A stretch of DNA of 64,000 bases from Streptomyces sp. NBC_00461 (GTDB lineage: Bacteria > Actinomycetota > Actinomycetes > Streptomycetales > Streptomycetaceae), in the NCBI RefSeq assembly GCF_036013935.1, contig NZ_CP107902.1, positions 8,217,001-8,281,000 on the forward strand, read 5' to 3'. This document shows, one piece after another, positions 57,930-64,000 of this stretch. Each line of letters opens with the position of its first letter. Positions within the stretch are counted from its first letter, which is position 1. A model generated the notes under the pieces. It was given only the letters and a program-made list of their open reading frames with translations, was not told the origin of the DNA and ran no database searches. The translations under genes were made by a program, and so were the position numbers.

Positions 57930-58134
57930 TCCCGCTTCACCATGGCCGAGTTGCGGGAGAAACACCCCGAAGTCGGCGTCGAGACCAGCACAGTTCGTAC
58001 GGGGCCGGCGCACGCCCTGCTGGGTCATCGGCGCCCAGCGCCGCCCCGACCGGCTCGGCCCGCGCCTGGGCCCGGTCGCCCACACCTTGCTGCACCGTTC
58101 CCACTGCCCCGTGGTCGTCGTGCCGGCCCGATGA
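57930..58134 (+). pseudogene. Universal stress protein relic, 5'-truncated and frameshifted
   Basis: The plus strand reads MAELREKHPEVGVETSTVRT, the end of a Usp beta-alpha unit. After a frameshift near 58020-58030 it reads VIGAQRRPDRLGPRLGPVAH and HCPVVVVPAR, the Usp C-terminal ATP-loop and last strand, up to TGA at 58134. The first three quarters of the protein are missing. It lies head to head with the truncated Rv1733c-like gene. Confidence 0.7.
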
Positions 58135-58152
58135 CCTGTCGGCGGCTGAACA

Positions 58153-58201
58153 GGCCCGCACTGCAGGGACGTTCGGCCCTGCAGTGCGGGCCGCGCAGCC
58201 C
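58153..58201 (+). promoter_or_regulatory. DosR-like box pair inside a perfect 16-bp inverted repeat
   Basis: GGGAC-GTTC-GGCCC (58166-58179) and GGGCC-GCGC-AGCCC (58188-58201) start 22 bp apart, about 90-120 bases before the DoxX-like gene. The first box sits at the centre of a 16-bp perfect inverted repeat (58153-58168 with 58177-58192, 8-base loop). That repeat could also fold into a terminator for the Usp relic. Confidence 0.6.
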
Positions 58202-58288
58202 CTGCGAGGCCGGTTGACGAAGCGGGACATTAAAAGCGCCACGAGCGATCAATATCCAGCGCGTCACCCCTTGAAAGGGATGAACATC

Positions 58289-58915
58289 ATGGCAGTTCAC
58301 GAACAGCCCCACCGTCACGTGCGGTTCCACATGCCGTCCGTGCGCAAGGCCGGTGCGGCCCAGCGGCCCGCCGACGGGACCGCCGCCGTCGTCATGGCGG
58401 CGACCAGCGCACACGTCCTCGCCGGGCTCCGGGTCCTGACCGGGTTCGTCTTCCTTTGGGCCTTCCTCGACAAGACCTTCGGCTTCGGCTACGCCACCCC
58501 GTCCGGCAAGGGCTGGACCGACGGCGGCTCGCCGACCAAGGGCTTCCTCGGCTCGGTCGCCGCAGGGCCGATGGAGTCCACCTTCCACGACTGGGCCGGG
58601 GCCGGCTGGGCGGACTGGCTGTTCATGCTCGGACTGCTCGGCATCGGCGTCGCCCTGGTCGCGGGCATCGGTCTGCGGCTCGCGGCCGTGGCCGGCACCG
58701 CGATGATGGCGCTGATGTGGGTGGCCGAGTGGCCGCCCGCCAAGCACCTGTCCGACGGGTCGCCGAGCATGTCGACCAACCCGTTCGCCGACTACCACCT
58801 CATCTACGCCGTCGTCCTCATCGCCCTCGCGGCCGCGGGCGCCGGCGCCGTCTGGGGGCTGGGCAGGATCTGGGCACGCCTGCCCTTCGTCAGCCGCAAC
58901 CGCTGGCTGCTCTGA
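58289..58915 (+). CDS. DoxX-like membrane protein
   Basis: A 208-residue membrane protein with four hydrophobic segments (LAGLRVLTGFVFLWAFLDKT, WLFMLGLLGIGVALVAGIGL, LAAVAGTAMMALMWVAEW, LIYAVVLIALAAAGAGAVWG). A periplasmic-type loop has GYATPSGKGWTDGGSPTKGF, and the signature is STNPFADYHL. It is related to the DoxX/thiosulfate:quinone oxidoreductase small-subunit family of redox proteins. GAAAGGGA at 58273-58280 favours ATG 58289 over 58280. A terminator with a T-rich tail follows. Confidence 0.85.
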   Translation: MAVHEQPHRHVRFHMPSVRKAGAAQRPADGTAAVVMAATSAHVLAGLRVLTGFVFLWAFLDKTFGFGYATPSGKGWTDGGSPTKGFLGSVAAGPMESTFHDWAGAGWADWLFMLGLLGIGVALVAGIGLRLAAVAGTAMMALMWVAEWPPAKHLSDGSPSMSTNPFADYHLIYAVVLIALAAAGAGAVWGLGRIWARLPFVSRNRWLL

Positions 58916-58939
58916 CCTCACAGTGCCGACCGTCCCGGA

Positions 58940-58980
58940 CCGGGGCACTGCCGCAGCGCTGCCACAGTGCCCCGGCCTTC
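58940..58980 (+). terminator. Rho-independent-like terminator after the DoxX-like gene
   Basis: CCGGGGCACTG (58940-58950) pairs with CAGTGCCCCGG (58965-58975). The loop itself contains GCAGCGCTGC, which can extend the hairpin. CCTTCTTCCTGT follows as a T-rich tail, 25 bases after the stop codon. Confidence 0.7.
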
Positions 58981-59008
58981 TTCCTGTGTCGGAGCAGGGC
59001 GGAGTCCC

Positions 59009-59055
59009 GGACCCGTTGGTCCCGTCCGGCTGTGCTCCGGGGGGCCGACCGGCCC
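59009..59055 (+). promoter_or_regulatory. DosR-like box before the HTH-PPOX gene
   Basis: GGGCC-GACC-GGCCC (59042-59055) is a perfect 5-4-5 box 91 bases before ATG 59147. A related palindrome GGACC-CGTT-GGTCC lies at 59009-59022. The spacing of this pair (33 bp) differs from the 21-22 bp seen elsewhere. Confidence 0.5.
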
Positions 59056-59146
59056 AAGCGCACCCAGCCCAAGCCGGACAGCTGGATCCGAGGTGCAATC
59101 CGGGCGCCGAGTCGGCGACCGACCGGACGAGAGGAAGTGACGGGTC

Positions 59147-59821
59147 ATGAGGGAACAGGCACGGTCCCAGGCAGTGGAGGGACCTCCGCTCGGCGATCTC
59201 GGGCGCCGCATCGCCGCCCGCCGCACGGAACTCGGCCTGACCCGGAGGGAGACGGCCACCCGGGCCGGCATGGCACCGGGCTACCTCCAGTACCTCGAGG
59301 AGCGCCCCGGTGCCGCACCGGGGCGAGGCGTCCTCCTCAGACTCACCGCGGTTCTGGGCACCACCGTGCGGGACCTCACCGGCGGCGACACCGAGCTGCC
59401 GCGCGGGCTGGGACAGGCCGCCCGCAGCCCCGGCTTCGGAGAACTGAGCGTCCCGGAGTGCCGGGCCCTGCTCTCGACGCACGGCGTGGGGCGGATCGCG
59501 GTGCCCACCGCCTCCGGGCCCGTCGTCGTGCCCGTCAACTACAGCGTCGTCGACGGCGCGATCGTCTTCCGGACCGAGTCCCGCTCCACCCCTGCGCAGT
59601 CGTCCGGCTGCCAGGTCGCCTTCGAGGTCGACCGCATCGACGACGCGTTCAGCCGGGGCTGGAGCGTGCTGGTGCGGGGCCACGCCCGGACCGTGACGGA
59701 CCCCGACGACATACGCCGCCTCGCCGATCGGGCGCGCAGCGCACCGTGGGCGGGCGGGGACCGCGACCAGTGGGTGCGCATCGATCCCCTCGTCATCACC
59801 GGACGCTGCATCACGGTGTGA
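59147..59821 (+). CDS. HTH-PPOX flavin-fold protein
   Basis: A 224-residue protein with an XRE helix-turn-helix (DLGRRIAARRTELGLTRRET, ATRAGMAPGYLQYLEERPG) and a PPOX-like beta barrel (CRALLSTHGVGRIAVPTASG, VVPVNYSVVDGAIVFRTESR, VAFEVDRIDDAFSRGWSVLV, WVRIDPLVITGRCI). It is the paralogue of the gene at 56465 without DUF1918. It may couple flavin or redox state to DNA binding. ATG 59147 follows GAGGAAGTGACGGGTC. Confidence 0.87.
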   Translation: MREQARSQAVEGPPLGDLGRRIAARRTELGLTRRETATRAGMAPGYLQYLEERPGAAPGRGVLLRLTAVLGTTVRDLTGGDTELPRGLGQAARSPGFGELSVPECRALLSTHGVGRIAVPTASGPVVVPVNYSVVDGAIVFRTESRSTPAQSSGCQVAFEVDRIDDAFSRGWSVLVRGHARTVTDPDDIRRLADRARSAPWAGGDRDQWVRIDPLVITGRCITV

Positions 59822-59824
59822 CCC

Positions 59825-59859
59825 GGGACGTTCTCCGGCCCGTCCGGGACCCTTGGCCC
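59825..59859 (+). promoter_or_regulatory. DosR-like box pair, 21-bp spacing
   Basis: GGGAC-CCTT-GGCCC (59846-59859) is a good box. GGGAC-GTTC-TCCGG (59825-59838), exactly 21 bp upstream, keeps the left half only. They begin just after the stop of the preceding gene and lie 78-112 bases before ATG 59937. Confidence 0.6.
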
Positions 59860-59936
59860 CTCATCACAGGCCCTGGCCCGGCGGAGGATGGAGACAACGC
59901 TCCAACGCTGTACCCAGGTGAGAGACGGGCCGGCCC

Positions 59937-60377
59937 ATGTACCCGAACGACGGTTTCCGCGAACTCGAACGGCAGGAGTGCCTGCGTCTGCTGGCGAAGG
60001 CGCCCGTCGGCCGTATCGTGCACACCCGTCACGCACTGCCCGCGGTGCTGCCCGTCAACTTCTGCGTGGACGCCGACGGCGCCGTCGTGTTGCGCACCTC
60101 GGCGGCCTCGGAGCTGGTCCGCGCGGTCGACGGCGTGGTGGTCGCCTTCGAGGTCGACGAGGTCGATGCGGTCGCCCACTCCGGCTGGAGCGTAGTCGTC
60201 ACCGGATCGGCGACAGTCGTGACCGATCCGGACGAGCACCAGCGCCTGCTCCGGACCGGCCCGCGCTCCTGGGCACCCTCGCCCGAGGAGGTCTTCGTCA
60301 GCATCGAGCCCGAACTGGTCACCGGCCGCGAACTCGTGGGCGGACACAGTCTCTACGGGGTGGACCTGTCGTCCTGA
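59937..60377 (+). CDS. PPOX-family flavin-binding protein
   Basis: A 146-residue single-domain pyridoxamine-5'-phosphate-oxidase-like protein: ECLRLLAKAPVGRIVHTRHA, LPAVLPVNFCVDADGAVVLR, GVVVAFEVDEVDAVAHSGWS, VVTGSATVVTDPDEHQRLL. Such proteins bind FMN, F420 or haem and are abundant in DosR-type regulons. It has its own box pair upstream. Confidence 0.88.
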   Translation: MYPNDGFRELERQECLRLLAKAPVGRIVHTRHALPAVLPVNFCVDADGAVVLRTSAASELVRAVDGVVVAFEVDEVDAVAHSGWSVVVTGSATVVTDPDEHQRLLRTGPRSWAPSPEEVFVSIEPELVTGRELVGGHSLYGVDLSS

Positions 60378-60464
60378 CATCATCACCGGTCCGGCAGGCC
60401 GCTCACGCGCGGGGCGGGCGTGAAGCCGAGCGTCTCCGATCACGCGTCGGGACGGACCGGGAGA

Positions 60465-60499
60465 GGGGCGACCGGCCCCGACCCGGGGCCGGTCGGCGC
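60465..60499 (+). promoter_or_regulatory. DosR-like box pair, 21-bp spacing, before the Acg-type nitroreductase
   Basis: GGGGC-GACC-GGCCC (60465-60478) and GGGCC-GGTC-GGCGC (60486-60499) start 21 bp apart, 60-94 bases before ATG 60559. Each differs from a perfect box at one or two positions. Confidence 0.6.
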
Positions 60500-60558
60500 C
60501 TTGCACCGAGGGCGCCGGCATGTTGAGCTCGGCAGGTGTCCGGAGTGAGGAGGACGCG

Positions 60559-61554
60559 ATGCAACAGACACAGCTCGACGAGAGCACAGTGATCGCGCTG
60601 GTCGCCGAGGCCACGGCAGCCCCGTCCATGCACAACGCGCAGCCCTGGCGCTTCCGCTTCGAAACCGCTGAGCGCCTCCTTCTGCTGCGCGCCGACCCGG
60701 AGCGGGCCATGCCCGCCTCCGACCCCGACAACCGGGCGCTGCACATCGGCTGCGGTGCGGCCCTCTTCAATCTGCGCGTGGCCGCCGCCCACGCGGGTCT
60801 GGGCGCGCAGACGCGGCTGCTGCCCGAGCCGGGGGACCCGTTGCTGATGGCCGCCGTCCAGCTGGTCGGCCCCGCCGGAAAACCGGACCTGGAGGACGAT
60901 CTCGTTCGGCTGCACCCCGCGATCAGGGAGCGGCACACCAGCCGTCACCCCTTCGCGGAGAAGGACGTCCCGGAAGATGTACAGGCCGGGCTGCAGCAGG
61001 CCGCGGCCGCGGAGGGCGGCGTGCTGCTCTTCGCCCGCCCCTGGCACGTCGAGACGTTGCTCGACCTCGCCCACGACGCGGAGAGCCGTGACGCGCTGGA
61101 CGCCGATATGCGGAAGGACCTCGAGCGCTGGACGCGGCTGGGACCGGAGGCGGACACCGCCGTCGACGGCGTCCCCGAGTACGCGTTCGGGCCGCGCAAA
61201 CGGGACGGCAAGGCTCCCCTGCGGGACTTCGCGGCCCGCCGGGCGGTGGCCGACCGCGGCAGCACCGTCTTCGAGCACACGCCTCACCTGGCCCTGCTGA
61301 GCACCTCCGGCGACGGGCCCGCCGACTGGCTGCGCGCCGGTCAGGCTCTGGAGCGCGTCCTGCTCGAAGCCACCCGGGCCGACCTGGCCACCTCCCTGAC
61401 CTCCCATCCGCTGGAAAGCATCGACCTGCGCCGACTGGCCCGCGACCCGGTGCAGGGCACCGGCCAGGTGCAGATGGTGCTGCGCCTCGGCTACGGTCCT
61501 CACGGTCCGGACACACCCCGTCGGCCCGTGGCCGACGTCCTCGACATCGTGTGA
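60559..61554 (+). CDS. Acg-type nitroreductase family protein
   Basis: A 331-residue flavin-type nitroreductase of the Acg/Rv3131 group: APSMHNAQPWRFRFETAERL (FMN-binding start), DPDNRALHIGCGAALFNLRV, RHTSRHPFAEKDVPEDVQAG, RGSTVFEHTPHLALLSTSGD, VQMVLRLGYGPHGPDTPRRP. The tandem half-nitroreductase layout is complete. In M. tuberculosis these are strongly DosR-induced, and Acg itself may store flavin. GAGGAGGA at 60547-60554 fixes ATG 60559. A perfect hairpin ends the gene. Confidence 0.9.
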   Translation: MQQTQLDESTVIALVAEATAAPSMHNAQPWRFRFETAERLLLLRADPERAMPASDPDNRALHIGCGAALFNLRVAAAHAGLGAQTRLLPEPGDPLLMAAVQLVGPAGKPDLEDDLVRLHPAIRERHTSRHPFAEKDVPEDVQAGLQQAAAAEGGVLLFARPWHVETLLDLAHDAESRDALDADMRKDLERWTRLGPEADTAVDGVPEYAFGPRKRDGKAPLRDFAARRAVADRGSTVFEHTPHLALLSTSGDGPADWLRAGQALERVLLEATRADLATSLTSHPLESIDLRRLARDPVQGTGQVQMVLRLGYGPHGPDTPRRPVADVLDIV

Positions 61555-61584
61555 CCGCGCCGCGGTGGATCCCGCGGCGCGGTC
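61553..61584. terminator. Bidirectional hairpin terminator
   Basis: GACCGCGCCGCGG (61553-61565) pairs perfectly with CCGCGGCGCGGTC (61572-61584) around a six-base loop. It overlaps the nitroreductase stop and sits 18 bases before the end of the convergent SHOCT gene, so it can serve both. Confidence 0.75.
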
Positions 61585-61601
61585 GGTGTTCGGTGATGCC
61601 C

Positions 61602-61889
61602 TCAGTGTTTGGTGAGGTCGGCGCCCTCGGCGCGGAGCACCTGCAGACGGCGCCGGTACTCCTCCTCGTCGATCTCGCCGCGCGCGAAGCGTTCCGCGAG
61701 CAACTGCTCGGGCGAGGCCTGCGTGGGCGGTGCCCATGGCGGGCGGTGCGGCCCTGTCGGCTGCGGGCGGTCGAAGGCGCGCAGGAGCAGCACGAAGGCG
61801 GCGATGATCAGCCCCCAGAAGACGATCATGCCGAGGGATGCTCCGAACCACCCCCAGCCGCTCATGTGGTGGTCGTACCAGAACATCAT
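61602..61889 (-). CDS. SHOCT-domain small membrane protein
   Basis: A 95-residue protein with one membrane segment (FGASLGMIVFWGLIIAAFVLLL), a Pro-rich linker and a C-terminal SHOCT motif (SPEQLLAERFARGEIDEEEY, RRRLQVL). SHOCT domains are short oligomerisation units. Minus-strand start ATG 61889 follows AGGAAGTG. The box pair at 61998-62032 lies 109-143 bases upstream, so it probably belongs to the same regulon. Confidence 0.85.
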   Translation of the reverse strand: MMFWYDHHMSGWGWFGASLGMIVFWGLIIAAFVLLLRAFDRPQPTGPHRPPWAPPTQASPEQLLAERFARGEIDEEEYRRRLQVLRAEGADLTKH

Positions 61890-61997
61890 GGTGATCACTT
61901 CCTGACGGCGAGGACCATTGAGGACCGGAGTCGGGACACGGCTGCACCGGGGTGCCCGGTCACCACCACGCTCCCGCTGCCCGGCAGGCATGTGCAG

Positions 61998-62032
61998 GGG
62001 CCGGGTTGCCCATGGCGACGGACAGTGGTCCC
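61998..62032 (-). promoter_or_regulatory. DosR-like box pair, 21-bp spacing, before the SHOCT gene
   Basis: GGGCC-GGGT-TGCCC (61998-62011) and CGGAC-AGTG-GTCCC (62019-62032) start 21 bp apart, each one mismatch from a box. A separate perfect 11-bp inverted repeat, GTGGTCCCGGT with ACCGGGACCAC (62025-62035, 62042-62052), overlaps the second box. Confidence 0.55.
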
Positions 62033-62099
62033 GGTCGTGTCACCGGGACCACGGTTGTGGCCGTCGCAGCCGTTCGGGGCAGGGGCCGCCGGGGTCACC

Positions 62100-62560
62100 T
62101 CATGGGCCGGGTGGGCCGTTTCTCGGCCCACTGCCGAGGACCGGCAGTTCGACGCACTCCGCCGTGCGGACCACGTACTTGAGCGCGACACCGAACAACC
62201 ACGGCATCCCGCGAACGCCCTCCTCGATCGGAACGATCCTCGGGCACCCAGTTCCAGCCGTTCATCCCCCAGCCTCATCCGGCACCTCCCGGCAGCCCGG
62301 ATGTTCTTCAACCAGTCGGACTCCCGCCCGAGTTGACGCCGATCACGGCCGTGTCGCCTGTGCGGAAGGCACGCAGCGGCGTGTGGCGCACCTTGCCGGA
62401 GCTGCGGCCGGGGTGTTCGAGATCGGCGAAGGCGAGCCGACCGGCGAGCCGGAGGGTCGTCCGGTTGATGCGGCCGCGTGTGCGGTGAGCGAGGACTCGG
62501 GGGAAGGGCACGTGGACCGGGCCTCCCAGGAACAGGGGAATGCGGATGCTCCCATGACGC
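62100..62560 (-). pseudogene. Deazaflavin nitroreductase (DUF385) with two frameshifts
   Basis: The minus strand carries a DUF385-type protein in three successive frames. NRTTLRLAGRLAFADLEHPG and HTPLRAFRTGDTAVIGVNSG lead to a shift near 62325. Then SDWLKNIRAAGRCRMRLGDE RLELGA leads to a shift near 62245. Then PRIVPIEEGVRGMPWLFGVA and YVVRTAECVELPVLGSG end at TGA 62102-62100. The order and content match one intact ancestral gene, so two indels have killed it. The 5' end is unclear. Confidence 0.75.
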
Positions 62561-62801
62561 GCTCCCGTGCATGCCTTCCGACAGATGCCGAGGGCCCAGT
62601 CGGGTCCCGCGCTCGACCTGACCGGGGCGACACACCGGCGCCGAGGGTCCCTGTTCCACGTACTGGCCCTGGTGGGCAACCGGCTCCGGGACCAATGGGC
62701 CCGCACCGGGGACTTGTGGCCGCTCACCGCCGCCGGGGCTGCGCCAGAAGGATCGATCCCGGATCGACCGATCCCCAGCCACCCGCACAAGGAGCGCAGC
62801 C
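62561..62801 (+). promoter_or_regulatory. Leader of the permease relic, with DosR-like box pair at 62688-62722
   Basis: No gene is seen here. GGGAC-CAAT-GGGCC (62688-62701) and GGGAC-TTGT-GGCCG (62709-62722) start exactly 21 bp apart, 80-114 bases before ATG 62802. Both keep the left half-site and have imperfect right halves. AAGGAGCG before 62802 is the ribosome site. Confidence 0.55.
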
Positions 62802-63402
62802 ATGTCGAGAACCACACGGAGCGGAGCGGGACCCGCTCCCCCGGCACTGGGGCTGCCTGCCGCATCCGCCCTCGTGATCGGCAGCATCATCGGCACCGGC
62901 GTGTTCGCCCTGCCATCGGCGCTCGCGCCGTACGGGCCGATCTCGCTGGTGGCGTTCGTCGCCGTCACGGTGGGCGCGCTGGCGCTGGCCGTGACCTTCG
63001 GGGCGCTGTCGAAGCGGGTACCGGCGAGCGGCGGGCCCTACGCCCATGCGCGCGAGGCCTTCCGGGAGTTCGCGGGATTCCTGAACGCCTGGTCGTACTG
63101 GATCACCGCGTGGGCCGGGAACGCCGCGATCGTGGTGGCCTGGGTCGGGTATGTCGAGGTGTTCGTCAACACCGGTCACAGGACAGGGATTTCGGTACTC
63201 ATCGCGCTGGTCGGGCTCTGGATCCCGGCCGCGATCAACCTCACCGGAGTGCGGAACATCGGCGTCTTCCAGGTGATCACCACCGTGCTATCTGCGCAAG
63301 CAGGGCATCGAGATCGTCACCATCGCCGGGGCCGAGCTCGGCCGCGGCCGGGGCGGCCCGCGCTGCATGAGCTGCCCGATCGAACGCGACCCGGTCGCCT
63401 GA
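62802..63402 (+). pseudogene. arcA: Amino-acid permease N-terminus joined to arginine deiminase C-terminus
   Basis: From ATG 62802 about 165 residues of an APC-family permease are intact ([59 protein letters not shown]). At about 63292 the text switches, in another frame, to the end of arginine deiminase: [36 protein letters not shown], including the catalytic cysteine, ending at TGA 63400-63402. A permease-deiminase gene pair has been reduced by one deletion. Neither protein can be functional. The gene symbol refers to the deiminase part. Confidence 0.8.
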
Positions 63403-63424
63403 TCCCACACCACGAGGACCCGTC

Positions 63425-63538
63425 ATGGCCATCGCCCCGACCGTCGACCTGCGAGGCCGCTCCTACCTGAGCGGACCGGTGACGCACGCGGCACTGCAGC
63501 ACGCCTCCGCGCCGGTTGCGGTGGTCCCGCACGATTGA
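63425..63538 (+). pseudogene. Universal stress protein C-terminal relic
   Basis: A 37-codon frame (ATG 63425 to TGA) reads GRSYLSGPVTHAALQHASAP then VAVVPHD, the C-terminal helix and last strand of a Usp domain. Everything before is missing apart from a short stretch (MAIAPTVDLR). It lies 22 bases after the deiminase remnant. Confidence 0.65.
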
Positions 63539-63557
63539 CGCGCGCGCTCAGCAGACG

Positions 63558-63812
63558 TCAGTACACGGAGGCCGGCCAGGTGCAGGCCACCGCGACGACA
63601 ACGCCCACGTCCAGCAGCACGCCGACACTGAGCCACGGGTCGAACCAGACAGCCTTCAGCAGAAGCCCGGTCGAGGCGGCGACCAGAGCTGCGGTGGGCC
63701 ACCATCCGGTGCCCGCCAGCACTCCGGCACCGGCGATCGCGTACACGACCGCCGTGGTCCAGGCGGCTGCAAGCGCCATGGCCGTGGGCGTCCCCGGGGG
63801 CACGCGGGCCAC
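63558..63812 (-). CDS. Small membrane protein, possibly 5'-truncated
   Basis: At least 84 residues with two to three hydrophobic segments (MALAAAWTTAVVYAIAGAGV, WWPTAALVAASTGLLLKAVW, LLDVGVVVAVACTWP). I do not recognise the family. GTG 63812 is the first usable start, but coding-like text (VPGYSWALTVARVPPG) continues upstream to about 63885, where a GAPDH fragment begins on the other strand. The true N-terminus is probably lost. Convergent with the Usp relic. Confidence 0.5.
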   Translation of the reverse strand: MARVPPGTPTAMALAAAWTTAVVYAIAGAGVLAGTGWWPTAALVAASTGLLLKAVWFDPWLSVGVLLDVGVVVAVACTWPASVY

Positions 63813-63885
63813 CGTGAGCGCCCACGAGTACCCGGGGACGAACGCGGCCGGCGTGCCGGGCTGCTGCGGAGCCGTCCAGACGCCC

Positions 63886-64000
63886 GGGTACTGACCGACC
63901 TGTGCGTGGTTCTCGAACGGGACGTGACCGCGGACGAGGTCAACGCCGCCTTCCGGGAGGCCGCGGACGGTCCACTGAAGGGAGTCCTGCGGGTCTCCGA
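63886..64000 (+). pseudogene. gap: Glyceraldehyde-3-phosphate dehydrogenase C-terminal fragment (runs off the window)
   Basis: The last 110 bases read LTDLCVVLERDVTADEVNAA, then FREAADGPLKGVLRVS, the conserved C-terminal catalytic-domain segment of GAPDH. The preceding 250 residues of the enzyme (NAD domain, active-site Cys) are absent, because the adjacent sequence belongs to the membrane protein on the other strand. The 3' end lies outside the window. Confidence 0.65.

Noticed and set aside
58153..58192. Pure terminator reading of the 16-bp inverted repeat
   Set aside because: The loop coincides with a GGGAC-GTTC-GGCCC box, there is no T-run, and it lies at promoter distance from the DoxX-like gene; I list it mainly as a regulatory site, though both roles are possible.

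Overview
The window is high-GC actinobacterial DNA, almost certainly a Streptomyces chromosome. Codons end mostly in G or C, GTG starts and ATGA/GTGA gene overlaps are common, and the gene families (Tat-exported lipoprotein and hydrolases, PaaX, IclR, DeoR, HTH/ImmA pair, Sfp-type PPTase, universal stress proteins) are typical of that genus. I saw no rRNA, tRNA, CRISPR array, insertion sequence or replication origin.

Left third (1-34 kb), catabolism. After an edge region with a LacI-type operator and a gene relic come a flavoprotein-TPR fusion, a VOC protein, and a pseudogene in which a sensor kinase has been deleted into its own response regulator. Next are a secreted hydrolase/IclR pair, and an acyl-activating operon (SDR, amidohydrolase, acyl-CoA ligase, MaoC) flanked by MarR and PaaX regulators. 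From 12.8 to 31.2 kb lies a glycan-utilisation locus built around a divergent DeoR promoter. To the left, an eight-gene operon encodes a PfkB kinase, sugar ABC importer, alkaline-phosphatase-like protein, GH2 beta-galactosidase, metallophosphoesterase-LamG protein and PHP protein. To the right are DeoR, GH4, GH38 alpha-mannosidase and GH29 alpha-fucosidase, with an extra LacI operator before the mannosidase. A secreted GH18 chitinase with DasR-like sites follows.

Middle (33-48 kb), housekeeping and amino-acid catabolism. An ATP-grasp enzyme faces a metallophosphoesterase/PPTase pair. Then come a small conserved protein, an alpha/beta hydrolase, an HTH-ImmA/IrrE pair and an MmyB-like sensor domain protein. 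A relic of an ABC permease precedes a hydroxyproline degradation operon (three-part D-hydroxyproline dehydrogenase, deaminase, epimerase, GntR regulator); its alpha subunit carries a frameshift. A convergent Rieske oxygenase operon contains a 62-residue gene that is easy to miss.

Right quarter (48.5-64 kb), a decaying hypoxia/dormancy island. Gene types match the mycobacterial DosR regulon and its Streptomyces counterpart: universal stress proteins, CtpF-like P-type ATPase, TrkA proteins, Acg nitroreductase, PPOX flavin proteins, an Rv1733c-like protein, deazaflavin nitroreductases, and relics of a V-type ATPase and arginine deiminase. Many of these genes are fused, beheaded or frameshifted. 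The surviving genes share a promoter signature that I read directly from the sequence: pairs of GGG(A/C)C-N4-GGCCC-like palindromes spaced 21-22 bp apart. This looks like the regulon code of a DosR/OsdR-type regulator that is not encoded in the window.
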